Position numbers and translations under genes: made by a program. From Rhodocollybia butyracea (Eukaryota; Basidiomycota; Agaricomycetes; Agaricales; Omphalotaceae), in assembly GCA_015501585.1 (NCBI GenBank), contig JADNRY010000283.1, positions 1 to 64,000 of the forward strand: 64,000 nt of DNA. Reading direction: 5' to 3'. Below, in pieces: positions 11,586-21,619 of this stretch. Positions within the stretch are counted from its first letter, which is position 1. Each line of letters begins with the position of its first letter. Under the pieces are notes generated by a model. That model saw only the letters and a program-made list of their open reading frames with translations. It ran no database searches and was not told the DNA's origin.

Positions 11586-11916
11586 GATGGACACAAGTCC
11601 AGCTCTTTACAGGTGACCCACTTGGTTTAACCTGTGGAAATACCCGCCTGACCTGGATCTGGCTGATCCAGGTACCTGTTCCCACAGGTGCGGGTCAGGT
11701 CACAGGTCAGCCCTTGGGGATTTTCAGACCTATAAAGTAGTATATTTTAAGTACAAATACCTACAAATACCTGCAGGTTGACCTGCATGGCCCGGATCTG
11801 GCGGATCCAGATACCCGTTTCCCATGGGTCCGGGTCAGGTCACAGGTTGTTTTTTTTTGGGTGCAGGTACCTGTGCAGTGGGTCCGGGTTTACCGGGATC
11901 TGGACTCATGTCCATC
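11586..11916. mobile_element. MITE-like palindromic element (right copy)
   Basis: Mirror of 2308-2638 in the right arm. The insertion predates duplication of the arm, or has been copied by gene conversion. Confidence 0.65.
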
Positions 11917-13833
11917 CCTAGTAGCCTATCTGTAGCCTTGGTGTAACCTATCTGTTGCCTATTTGTAGACCATCCTCCTTGTGTTTCCTGCTTGTAATCT
12001 ATTTGTAGTCTTTGAACCCTTTATCAGTAGCCTCTCTGTAGCCCCTCCATACCCTATCTGCACCCCTGGTGCTGCCTACTTGTAATCTATCTGTGGTCTA
12101 TCTATAGTCCATCTGTAGCCTTGTTGTAGCCTATCTGTAGCCCATCCATAGCCTATTTGTACCCCTGGTGTTGCCCACTTGTAATCTATCTGCAGCCTAT
12201 CTATAGTCTAATCATTGCCTTGGTATTGCCTGGGGGTAATCAATCTGTAGTCTATCTGTAACGTATTTGTAGCCTCAGAGTAGCCTATCTGTAGACCATC
12301 CATAGCATATTTGTAGCCTATCTGTACCCTTCATGTAGCCTATTTATACCCTACTCATAGCCTTGCCTATCTATAGTCTATTTGTAGCCTTGGTGTCACC
12401 TGTCTGTTGCATATTTGAAGCCTTGGAGTAGCCTATCTGAAACCTATCCATAGATTATGTGTAGCCCTGGTGTTGCCTACTTGGAATCTATCTGCCAGAG
12501 CCTGTCTATAGCCTATTTGTAGCTTTGGTGTTGCCTCCTTGTAATCTATCTGTAGTCTATCTGCAGCCTATTTGTAGCCTTAGAGTAGCCTATCTGTAGA
12601 CCTTCCATAGACTATTTGTACCCTTGGTGTTGCCTCCTTGTGATCTATCTGTAGCGTATCTATAGTCTATTTGTAGCCTTGGTGTAACCTATTTATTTGT
12701 CATAATCCATCAAAATCATCTTGATGCCTTTGTGCTGCCCTATACCATAGCTTAACATAACTCTTTCACTATTTCTAGTGTTTGAGCTGCATGTTTTTTC
12801 AATAATGGTGCATCTTCATTCCAAACAGATAAGAAACTTATAGGCACCAAATAGGTACAATAGTTCATACATTTATTCACTGTATGTCAGTAATCATGAC
12901 ATTCATATTATGCTAATGACATACCTCATACTTTCTATATATCTTTACTAAAACCTGCAACATCTGCAATGGATAAACAGGGACATTCACTTTTCATATA
13001 CTCATTATAGCTTTATTATTCATAGCATAACTTACATAAACCAGCATTCCGTAGTATCAGCATTGCATTACTGAAGATTCATAAAATTATGTTAAACATT
13101 ATTTATCTTTAGTGTAATTCCAGCATATATTCTCCATGTTCTGCAATTAATAATGAAGATGTGTTTGCATGATTATGGCTCATTATAGGTAAAAAACTGG
13201 AGTATAACTTGAGCAAAATTATAGCATATATATACCATTACTTTTTTGCATGTTGCTTATATATATTACAAGCAATGAATGACATATAGGAGCTAGATAT
13301 CTACATTTGCTAAACATATATATCTCACAATTATGGCACATTATATGTAAAAAATCAAAAATCTACTTCTCATAAGTTCAGCAAAATTTATAGCAGACAT
13401 TTTGCATAACTTTTCCATACATCTTACAATTAATAGAAAACATATATGCATTATTTATACATGTTTGCTCAGCATACATATTTCATAATTCTTGCTCCTT
13501 ATAAAGAAGAAACCAAAAAGCGGCTTCTCATAAGTTCAGCAAAATTATAGCAGATGTTTTGAATAATGTTTCTGTATGTCTTTTGTATGTAGCACCAGGA
13601 ATGAGGGATATATAAGCATTATATATTGACTGGAAGCACTATGTTTCCACCATATGTTCAGGATGACTTTTGCCCCTTATACATATTTAATTGTAAATCT
13701 ATATGTCTCAGCTTTAACATGATTTTACAATGTTTTCAATGAAAGCATTAGAAAATATGTGAATCCCACTTGGTGAGATTTTCACATTTGTTCAACATAT
13801 ATCATGGCAAATCACGTGAACCTGCATCCAGTG

Positions 13834-14513
13834 CAAGGACAAGATGCGAATACAAAATCTATCACTGGCATTCGTAGGATTGAATCCCAGCGAAACAACC
13901 TAATAGCAGATTACGCATTATTCCGTGGGGCGCTCAAGTGCTTGGACAATCTTGACGAAACTAAGTGGCCAACGTTGGAGTTGAAAGACATGTTTCGCAA
14001 ACCTACCAAAAAACATCGCTCTCCTGGGGATTCACGAGTGTTGGAAGGAAGCCTGTGGGGGATGACCAATGCTGGCCACAGTAGTTGGGTGGCGACAAAT
14101 GCATCGACGCAACTTTCTGGCTATGAGATGGCCAAGAACTTGGAGGAGCTCAACTCGAGTGTGGGAGAAGACCCTACATTTGATACGAGGAATCTTGAAT
14201 ATACTGGTATGTCTCTGCTACATCGTCCTGGACTCAAGTTTTGATAGTTATCTTAGGAACGCAGATGTTTATGCGCTAAGGTTTGTATGTCTTTTTAGAG
14301 TATTGTTAAACTTATGTATTTGTAGTGAGGTGGATACAGGAATCTTACCGAGGGCTGAATTAGCATTCAAGAAGACTCCGGAGATTCTGGAGCATGCTGA
14401 GAAGCCAGGTGTTAACACAGACGGATGGATCTGGACTGCCGGGCAATTGACAAATATGTCTCTGAAGGAGATTGAGCTCTGGGAAGACACCAGTATGTTC
14501 CTATTAGGTTGTT
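13834..14513 (+). pseudogene. Second copy of KDZ C-terminal region, inside the element
   Basis: Starts with CAAGGACAAGATGCG directly after an internal CCAGTG terminus (13833) and mirrors 390-1 exactly in layout. Here the homopolymers are one base shorter, so the frame is open for longer (to about 14244), and a likely further exon follows (about 14325-14490, with W-I-W). The copy shows what the KDZ C-terminus looks like beyond the left window edge. It is not functional alone because it lacks the rest of the gene. Confidence 0.7.
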
Positions 14514-14748
14514 GAATGAGGGATATATAAGCATTATATATTGACTGGCAGCACTATGTTTCCACCATATGTTCAGGATGACTTTTGCCCCTTATACATA
14601 TTTAATTGTAAATCTATATGTCTCAGCTTTAACATGATTTTACAATGTTTTCAATGAAAGCATTAGAAAATATGTGAATCCCACTTGGTGAGATTTTCAC
14701 ATTTGTTCAACATATATCATGGCAAATCACATGAACCTGCATCCAGTG
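14514..14748 (-). repeat. Right terminal repeat of the giant element
   Basis: A 235-bp copy of the element end, the same as 13599-13833 and, inverted, 391-625, with two substitutions visible (near 14731 and 14557). It begins at GAATGAGGG, where homology to the internal end starts abruptly. This is the true right end, followed by the TTG duplication. Confidence 0.85.
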
Positions 14749-14751
14749 TTG
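14749..14751. other. Target site duplication, right copy (TTG)
   Basis: TTG immediately follows the right terminus (CCAGTG) of the giant element and is the partner of 388-390. Confidence 0.75.
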
Positions 14752-17649
14752 TGCGTCCTTGAGTTTGTGGTCATAAGCAGCAGTGAGATTCCTGACCTTA
14801 TTCTGAAGGTTACTGATGACCTCCCCCAGCGCTGCCTCTAGCATCTTAACTTGTTTTGATGCCAACGGGAGAAGATGTAGTTTGTGGTGCTCAGCAGCGG
14901 TAAAATCCGAGGGTAGGAAGAGGCACTGGTCCTCAGGATGGTACATATCAGGCTCCTCGGATAGACGTGAGCTAATCGAGCCCATATAGCGTTTCTGCAT
15001 CTTCTGCCATGCATCCGTCCCGGCGGAAAGCTTGCTGCGTTGTGTCCCGAGTGTAGTCGGTGCCACATTTTGATCTTTAGCCATTCTGGAAGCACGATTC
15101 CTTCAATTAATGAGATAGAGAGACTTGTACAATTAAAATTTCACTCACTGCAGCTGAAACAGTTGTAGTCCCTCCATCAACCAGAGAGCAACAGCACCCA
15201 GTTTTACAGTCCCAGAAGAGACGGAAATGGTGTCGTTGGATGTCATTTCCTTATCAACAATGGCCTTCAGAGTAGGTGCTGTGAAATCTGTCAGCGATGC
15301 TCGACCGAATGAACTAGTTCGCATACCCTTGTCATTATTGTGTGAATAGATACTCACCACTGTTTGCTTGCTCTTCGGGTCAACACATGGCGAACGGTCC
15401 ATAGCGTTCCATTCGATGACTTTGGATTCAAATAGAACACAATGACCAACAAAGAAGGTCCACTTATTGACATACTTGACCTTGGCATCATGGAGATCCT
15501 TGAAAAGTTGTCACGCTGCAGGATCAAGTGTTAGGACCCCCAAATAATAAACCCATCGCAAGTTCTCATACTGAGACCAGCCACTTTGCGCCAATTCCAA
15601 TTGCTGTAGTGAGTGATCAACATATTGATGCGGTGGCCATTGCTCATTTGTAAAACCGAGGGACCTATGGCATTGAATATTGCCCATGCATACTCTGCAG
15701 TCTCACCATGGAAATGCCCCATACATATTTTGTACATATAACAGTAGAGATAGTCACAACCCTCATGATGGTTTTTGACATGGCAAGCAGGGATTGTCCA
15801 GCGCGCCAACTTAACCACGTCAGCATCATCCTTGAGATAAAGCCGCCACCGCTTGACTATATGTACAGCTAGACTGCACATATTGTCGTAGCTAAAGACT
15901 CACGGTGGCTGTTTATCTCGATCAAAATGACAGGACTCAATGCGGAGCTTCACACCAAGATCAACCATGGCATGACTGAAAAAAAAAACGATCAGCTTGA
16001 GTGAGATTATAGACATAGCTAAGCAACTCACTTCTCACCCCCCTTCATATCGACGCTAGAACAAACAAAGATATGCAAACACTGAACGTTCACATTCCCA
16101 GTGACACTCATTTTCTTGGACTTGGCCCGATTGGCACCGTTCTCGACGTTGAGGTGATTACAAGTTGCTTTCTGCGATGTTCAGATTCGTTAGTAACTGA
16201 TAGAAGAAAACCCAAAAATAAACAAACCTCTTTCTGGAGTTGAGGAATGGTCTTAATGTAGTGTTTGTGATGCTCTTGAGATGGCATGTACGCTTGTCCA
16301 GCAAACAGCGACACATTGTTCGGATCATTGTTCTTCTATAATTGCCAGTTTTTGAGTTGCCATCAATTGTGTCGTATATGGTATGAAGGTGCCTGTACCT
16401 ACATTAGTGTAGAGAAAGACCATACATCAGGTGCTCTGGTGTCTTCTCCCAACCTAGTTCCATGTTCACATCAACCTCAGGGCAGGCGGGACAATGGACC
16501 ATAAGGTTGTCTTTTGGGCGTCGAGGGTACTGTTCATTCATCCCATCGCCGTGAAGTCTCCCGAATTGTTTTTCAGCTTTGAGAAGAGGCCAGATACAAG
16601 AAACAAACTGAAACTGTTTATAGATATCCTGAACAAAGTGTAGTTTATGAGAATACAACACGGAGCAACAGGGCATTTGTAACTCACAGGAACATTGCCT
16701 GTGAATACATTGTCAGTTTTGCGCTGAAAAGCACGTATGTAGTCATATGCGGTGATCTTCGATTGAAGCATCATCAGTTGCCAGTGTCAAAGCATACCAA
16801 ACGTAAAAGCCGTCTGCAGTTCAGCCACAGTAGCAGGGGAAAAATCAGCATCCATAAGCTGTTGCCATTTGTTAGAGTCTCCGCAGCCACAAAACAGAAC
16901 CTTGGTGGAATGAACTCCAGTGTGATTGTCCACAAGGGTTAAGTGCAGAGGTTTAGATGCTCAAGGACATACGTCCCCATCGTGCCCTAGGGGAATGCCA
17001 TATGGTATAGACTCGAGAACTGTCGAAATGTCATGGCGCTGAAAGTAACCTCGGGCACTGTTCCACAGATGAGCCCAGTGAACTCAAATCCAACAAGAGC
17101 AACATAAAGGAGGCAGCTGCATGCACTCGAGGCAATGGACTTCATGAACACCATTGTTGCATGAGCATGGACTCCCGATGCGCAGATCTGCTTCTTTCTG
17201 CATAAGGAGCATTGCAGCGGGTTTGAAAAGGTCGGCATATTCTTCAAGCAGTTTGGCATGCTAAGAGTTCTATTAGTTAGAGCCAAAGGAAAGGATTGTT
17301 AGACATACCTGAGACTGAGTTTCTTCAGAAGATTCTAGCTCTCCATCATAGTCATCATGAGGTGGGTCAGTAGTGTCCTCTTCAGGAAGGGCCAGAACCA
17401 TTGGTAGCACTTGAGAATGAGAAGTCGAGGGCTTCAATGATGAAGGGTTTGGAAGACTTTCAGTGCACACTGATTTCTGTCTGTTCTCAATAACTGTGAA
17501 CGACTTCTTTAAAGCATTACAATTTTGGAAATGCGAAGTTTTTTGTTCGCGTTCCTGCTTGGTGATTTTTTTGTCGCTTGACCGTAGGCATCAGGATCAA
17601 CACTGAGTGAAGGCGTCGAGGTAATCAGAGTGTCCGAAAGGTCAGCCAT
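14749..17649 (-). pseudogene. KDZ (Kyakuja-Dileera-Zisupton) transposase, N-terminal and central part, decayed
   Basis: This is a multi-exon minus-strand gene for a cut-and-paste transposase. A likely start codon lies at 17649. An acidic N-terminus (about 17470-17310) is followed by a cysteine cluster (C-x-C, C-x-x-C pairs, about 17200-17090). Next come GVHS followed by FCGC and Q-T-A-F-T-F (about 16930-16800), TCNHL and a VQCLHIFV segment (about 16190-16060), then HFHGETAEYAW and NWNWRKVAGL (about 15720-15550). These are the landmarks of the basidiomycete CxC/KDZ family. A coiled-coil stretch ends in K-D-A-Q at 14752, where the inserted element begins. Two in-frame TGA codons (near 17090 and 16960) sit where CGA is plausible, and the N-terminal frame is disturbed near 17510, so the gene looks dead. 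Exon borders were not all resolved. Confidence 0.82.
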
Positions 17650-17953
17650 GGGGTAAACATGGAGATAAATGCACTCCTTCATTGTTTGACTCGGGAGCTA
17701 GATCAGGAAATAGATTAGTTAAATTTCCCTATTGTGTACTTGGGAGCCACCCACTTTTGCACCATTTCCATTGTTGCCTGGATCAAGCACTGAAACAATT
17801 ACCCAAACTGCCCACCTAAACCTGTTTGACACACCTCCTGTCACACAGCCTTTAGTAGCGAAAGTAGATCCAATAGATGAAACCCAAAGGACAAGGCGCA
17901 TTAGTTCTATAAGTTATAGCAGTGAAAAGAGGTGATACCCCGTCACGAAAATA

Positions 17954-18582
17954 TGGCATCAAAAACAAGGAGCAGGTTTGCAAAACCCTTGCTCTGAATG
18001 TATGTCCCAGTCCTTCACGATGTCGACACTCGCTGACTTCAAGACAATCCACTTACTTTCTCCAATTGGGAACATTGTATTCCAAAGGATATGTTTCCAG
18101 CCTTTTTCCCGCACGAACCGTTGCAGCTGCGTTCCCTCAGCGAGTCCAAACACACGCAAACCTTCCCTTAACAGCTGAAGCGATATATAAGGACTTCCAT
18201 TAGGAAGCTCAATTGACATAGAACGCGGATGATCATCGTTCTAAGGAAAGCTTAAATGGCTATACTAACCGTGAAGTTCAAGAGAACATACCTTCATCCA
18301 TGCAATGACTGTAACTGTAGAGGCGGGCTTAGACTTGGCAGACAAGGAGAAGGTAGAGCCAATGTGTTTGGCAGGGGAAGTGATAATGTACGTGTCAGTC
18401 AAGCTCGTTATTTGGGTATTTACGTGTAGGTATGCGAAAGGTGCTATAAAACAACCTAACAAAAACACTACCGCACCTAACCAGACTATCGATATGTAAG
18501 GGAGCGAGGGCGGGTTGTCAGAGATTCCCCGAGGGAAAGCTTTGTAATATCGGATGTACGCGCGCGACTGCTCCAGGTTCAA
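17954..18582 (-). pseudogene. Hypothetical membrane-anchored protein, 5'-truncated
   Basis: Two open segments in compatible frames: about 18582-18296 and about 18202-17961. The likely intron starts GTATGTTCTC and ends ATTGAG. The first segment has one strong membrane helix (WLGAVVFLLGCFIAPFA). The second reads like a folded domain (RVFGLAEGTQLQRFV). No ATG precedes the first segment; the sequence upstream (from about 18600) is LTR-like, so the 5' end was probably lost. Family not recognised. It sits just upstream of the KDZ gene and could be cargo or an unrelated host gene. Confidence 0.35.
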
Positions 18583-18599
18583 GACTGTAGCGCTAACGT

Positions 18600-20606
18600 G
18601 GGTAACTAAGCTTAGACAACTCTTAGAACTAAGTCGAGAGAAGCCTAGTTGGGGTGTACGAGTGTACGAGGGAACCAGATGTGTATGTCCAAATCAATTA
18701 ACCAAAACCAAAACCAATACAACGAAACTAAGATTCTCCTAGGCAAACTCTGGCTCTAGCTAGAATAGTAATCTCGAGGTTTGTCAACAACCCTAGGCAA
18801 ACTCTGGCACTAGCTGCTGTGACGCCGTAAAGTCCTCGACCAAACTCTGGGCCAAGCTACGATATTGTGAGTGAACTTAATCACTAGGAACTTGTACCAC
18901 AATCTTAGCGGCTCGTCTAACTTCGTGAAGAAGTCAACTAAGGAACCCTCACTCTGGAGCCGAATAATCCCTTACTAGAAGCCGTCCCCTCTAAGGAAGC
19001 AACTAGATTTGAGTTGATCTGGAGTTCGAGAGAACTCTACACACTTAAATTCGATCAAGATATAAATGGGCTTTGCGAAGCGCGTGAAGTTTATTACTTT
19101 CTTAAGATAACCAAGTCAGGAGGCGTCACGCTACTGATCCCGTGGGACGTTCTATGGAGCACTGGTCTTAGCAGTCAAGTCGAGGGCAAGAAACTTGTCT
19201 TATTGAATAAATATATCTGGCTTATATACTGAGTAGAGAGAGTTTAATACGAAAAATAGATGAAACAGATACGGAGAGAGACGGAAAGAGAGTGGAACAG
19301 AGGAATCTGGCTCGGAAAGGAAACTACAGCCTATATATGGTACACACGATAAAGAAATAGTCCATTCTTGGGTATATATCAGAGGTAAAATATGATTTCG
19401 TGAGGATTAACATAGTTTTAGAGTGTTTTGATCCGAGCGAGGTTTCTCCGATTACTCCACAATTCTCCGGGGTCAGGAGTACCTTTGTGCTTCATGATCA
19501 CTCGCCGCCCGGTTTCCCTTGGGTGAGTTTCATTCTATTCCTCAGATAGTTCTGTCCCTCCTGAGTGTGATTAACATTCTCTCGAGAAGGCCTGTTATCT
19601 AGCTTTCCAACGACACCACTTATGATAATCTCGAGCAACTGCGCTGAGTATGTACAAGTGATTCCCGATAGTCGGCTTTAACGGATAAGACCTTCCGTGT
19701 ATGATTTCTAAGATCAAATGTTTCGATTTGCCAAGGCTATCCCGGCGCGTAGCTTTCCGTAGGTCCGCTAAGCATGTTTCTACCGTCCTCACGGTCGCGA
19801 CCGGGGCCGCGAATAGACCTCTACGGTTTCCCTCGGGATTGTTCTGGTCCATTGTTATGGACTGTAAAGTCCACATCTTAACATAGCTCGTTGGGGGTCT
19901 TAGTGCGAGGGATGCCTTCCCTCATAATTCCTTTCCTCGAGTAACGCGTTGGCTTAGTACTTATCCCGCTTCGAGATGTCCTGTAGTTTAGAGAGTCTAC
20001 ACTCTTTGGGTATAACTAGATTGACGATCTAGCGTTACATCTCCGGGCAGCCCAGGTATCCTCGCTAGCTTGGCTCTAGGCTACGCTTGTGGGCGTACCT
20101 TACGGCTCGCTGAGTATTATTGTTAAGTTCTTTGCCTCGGCAACAGCTATCACGTTCGGGCTCCGTATAACTCTCTTATTGCATTGTATAACACGTACAA
20201 AGTGTCAAAATGTACGGTTACACGCCTTAGGCCGATTTTAGGCCTAATATCGTTGACCTCAAACTCACTACTGGCCTGGGTGAACAGTGTCTCTCTGCCG
20301 GTGTGGCCCGAGGATGTCAAGTTTTCAGACACAGTGTCGATGATTTCAACCCCGTCATCCTCTTGGTCAAATCCTAGGTCCTTGATGGGATAAAACTATT
20401 GAGAAACCCCAATTTTTGCAGAAACCCAGGGTTGCTCCGGAAACCCTCTCGAAAAGTCACTGATGGGGTTTCTGGTAGCCGGCCGGTGACCGGCCGTGCG
20501 CTTCTAGCGCTTGTCTAGCGCTAGTCCGACAACCTTCGACGCGAGAGTTAGTCGCGGCGGCCTAGAAGGCCCAGAATACATTGGGACTTACTTTGGGGGC
20601 GTTACA
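18600..20606 (+). mobile_element. LTR-retrotransposon-derived region, probably solo LTR(s)
   Basis: No gene. It ends GGGGGCGTTACA (20606). Its reverse complement TGTAACGCCCCCAAAGT resembles TGTGACGCCGTAAAGT at 18818, a pattern of Gypsy-type LTR ends, but no 5-bp duplication flanks 18818-20606. The motif CTAGGCAAACTCTGGC is repeated at about 18740 and 18795. A segment (20134-20254) recurs inverted at 8264-8384, proving it is a dispersed repeat. Limits are uncertain. Confidence 0.5.
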
Positions 20607-21007
20607 GATAATAGCTCTTGACAAAAGCAGAGAGCTCAGAGAAAACTTTGTAGTACATACTTATGTACATGAAATAGAACTCAAAAAATCAGTGTCTGAG
20701 AAGCTGCACTGTGTCATTCTGTGAGTCTCCGCTGACAGATTGAAACTTGAAGTTTTCAGCTATACAATCATTGAGTCAATGGCAACATTTCACTTGCAAT
20801 CTTACAAGTCGAAAAATCTCGGGGAACGCAGTTCTTGCGCAGTTCAGGACCCAGGCAACTCAGAGTCCATGAATCGCTGCAAATCTGTGAAAATATCTCG
20901 TCGCTTCTCGACAATTAGCCCTATACAGACTTGGAATAGTAACCATTTTGAGCCTGTATACTTATTTGTACTTATTCATTGGCTATCATGCCATATAAGA
21001 GTTATGG

Positions 21008-21040
21008 GCATGTAGTACTACTAGTAGTAGTACTACATGC
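21008..21040. repeat. Perfect 16-bp inverted repeat with 1-nt spacer
   Basis: GCATGTAGTACTACTA, one G, then its exact reverse complement. It lies in the otherwise featureless 20607-21620 intergenic stretch, where no gene is supportable. Confidence 0.85.
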
Positions 21041-21619
21041 GTTTCATTAATGTTCATTGGCAGGAAGGCATTCTATTAAACCTCTCTGCACTCTTCAAGT
21101 TATTCAAGATGAAATGCCATTTGACAAGACTGCAAAGCTGAATGAGATGAATATCCAACGATCCTTTACCCAGTTCATACTTGTTTTGAGCATCCGAGTC
21201 ATACTTTTGATCCAGGGCATTGGTTAATTGCTTTGCTGATTCTCTATGCCGCGAAGAATGTTTGATTACGGGTTAACAGACAGGTACAAGGTCAGCTCTA
21301 CCAGGCTCTACCTCATTCATCGTCAGCGGCGCCGCTCACTTTCATCTCCTTTTACTCTTCGCAACGACTGCGCAAAATTGATGGCACTAATTCGGTGCCC
21401 GGTATTACTAATCCGGGGTCTGGCCGCAACAATCATGGGCTCCTGCATAGTCAAAGGGTTTCTCTGATGGGTTTCCGTGTGAGTTGGGGTTTCCCAATAG
21501 CTTTATCCAGCTAGCTGACCTCAATTTAACATCTCTTCGGCGTGTGGGGAAAGATTTTTGACAAGTCTCTGCTTCTTTCTTATACATATCATCCATGAAG
21601 CGGGCCGCGGCTAAACCAA

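Larger units (their letters stand above)
8693..12700 (-). repeat. 11-bp-unit satellite (right arm)
   Basis: Mirror image of the left-arm array, with the same order of variant 11-mers and the same nested interruptions. It shows that the array was duplicated as a block and did not expand independently. Confidence 0.9.
8693..14221 (-). repeat. Right arm of giant inverted repeat
   Basis: Reverse complement of 1-5531. It starts at 8693 (CTGCCTCCTTG) and reaches 14221, which pairs with position 1. Beyond that the left partner lies outside the window, so the true arm may extend to about 14513, where the sequence switches to a second copy of the transposon terminus. Confidence 0.95.
391..14748. mobile_element. 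Giant CACTA-like element (14.36 kb) inserted in the KDZ gene
   Basis: The left terminus reads CACTGGATGCAGGTTCACG and the right terminus, reverse-complemented, CACTGGATGCAGGTTCATG. Both ends are flanked by TTG (388-390 and 14749-14751), which is a 3-bp target duplication. Removing the element and one TTG rejoins the host reading frame exactly. CACTA/EnSpm transposons (including the fungal Plavaka group) have CACTR ends, 3-bp duplications and subterminal repeats, and the three AT-rich repeats at about 660-1075 fit that. The terminal inverted repeat is at least 235 bp. No transposase of the matching family is visible inside, so it is probably non-autonomous. The interior is mostly satellite and nested elements. 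The superfamily name is inference; termini and duplication are seen directly. Confidence 0.78.

Noticed and set aside
18818..20606. A complete solo Gypsy LTR with exact ends
   Set aside because: The end GGGGGCGTTACA is convincing, but the proposed start is only similar and no 5-bp duplication flanks the pair, so only an approximate LTR-derived region is reported.
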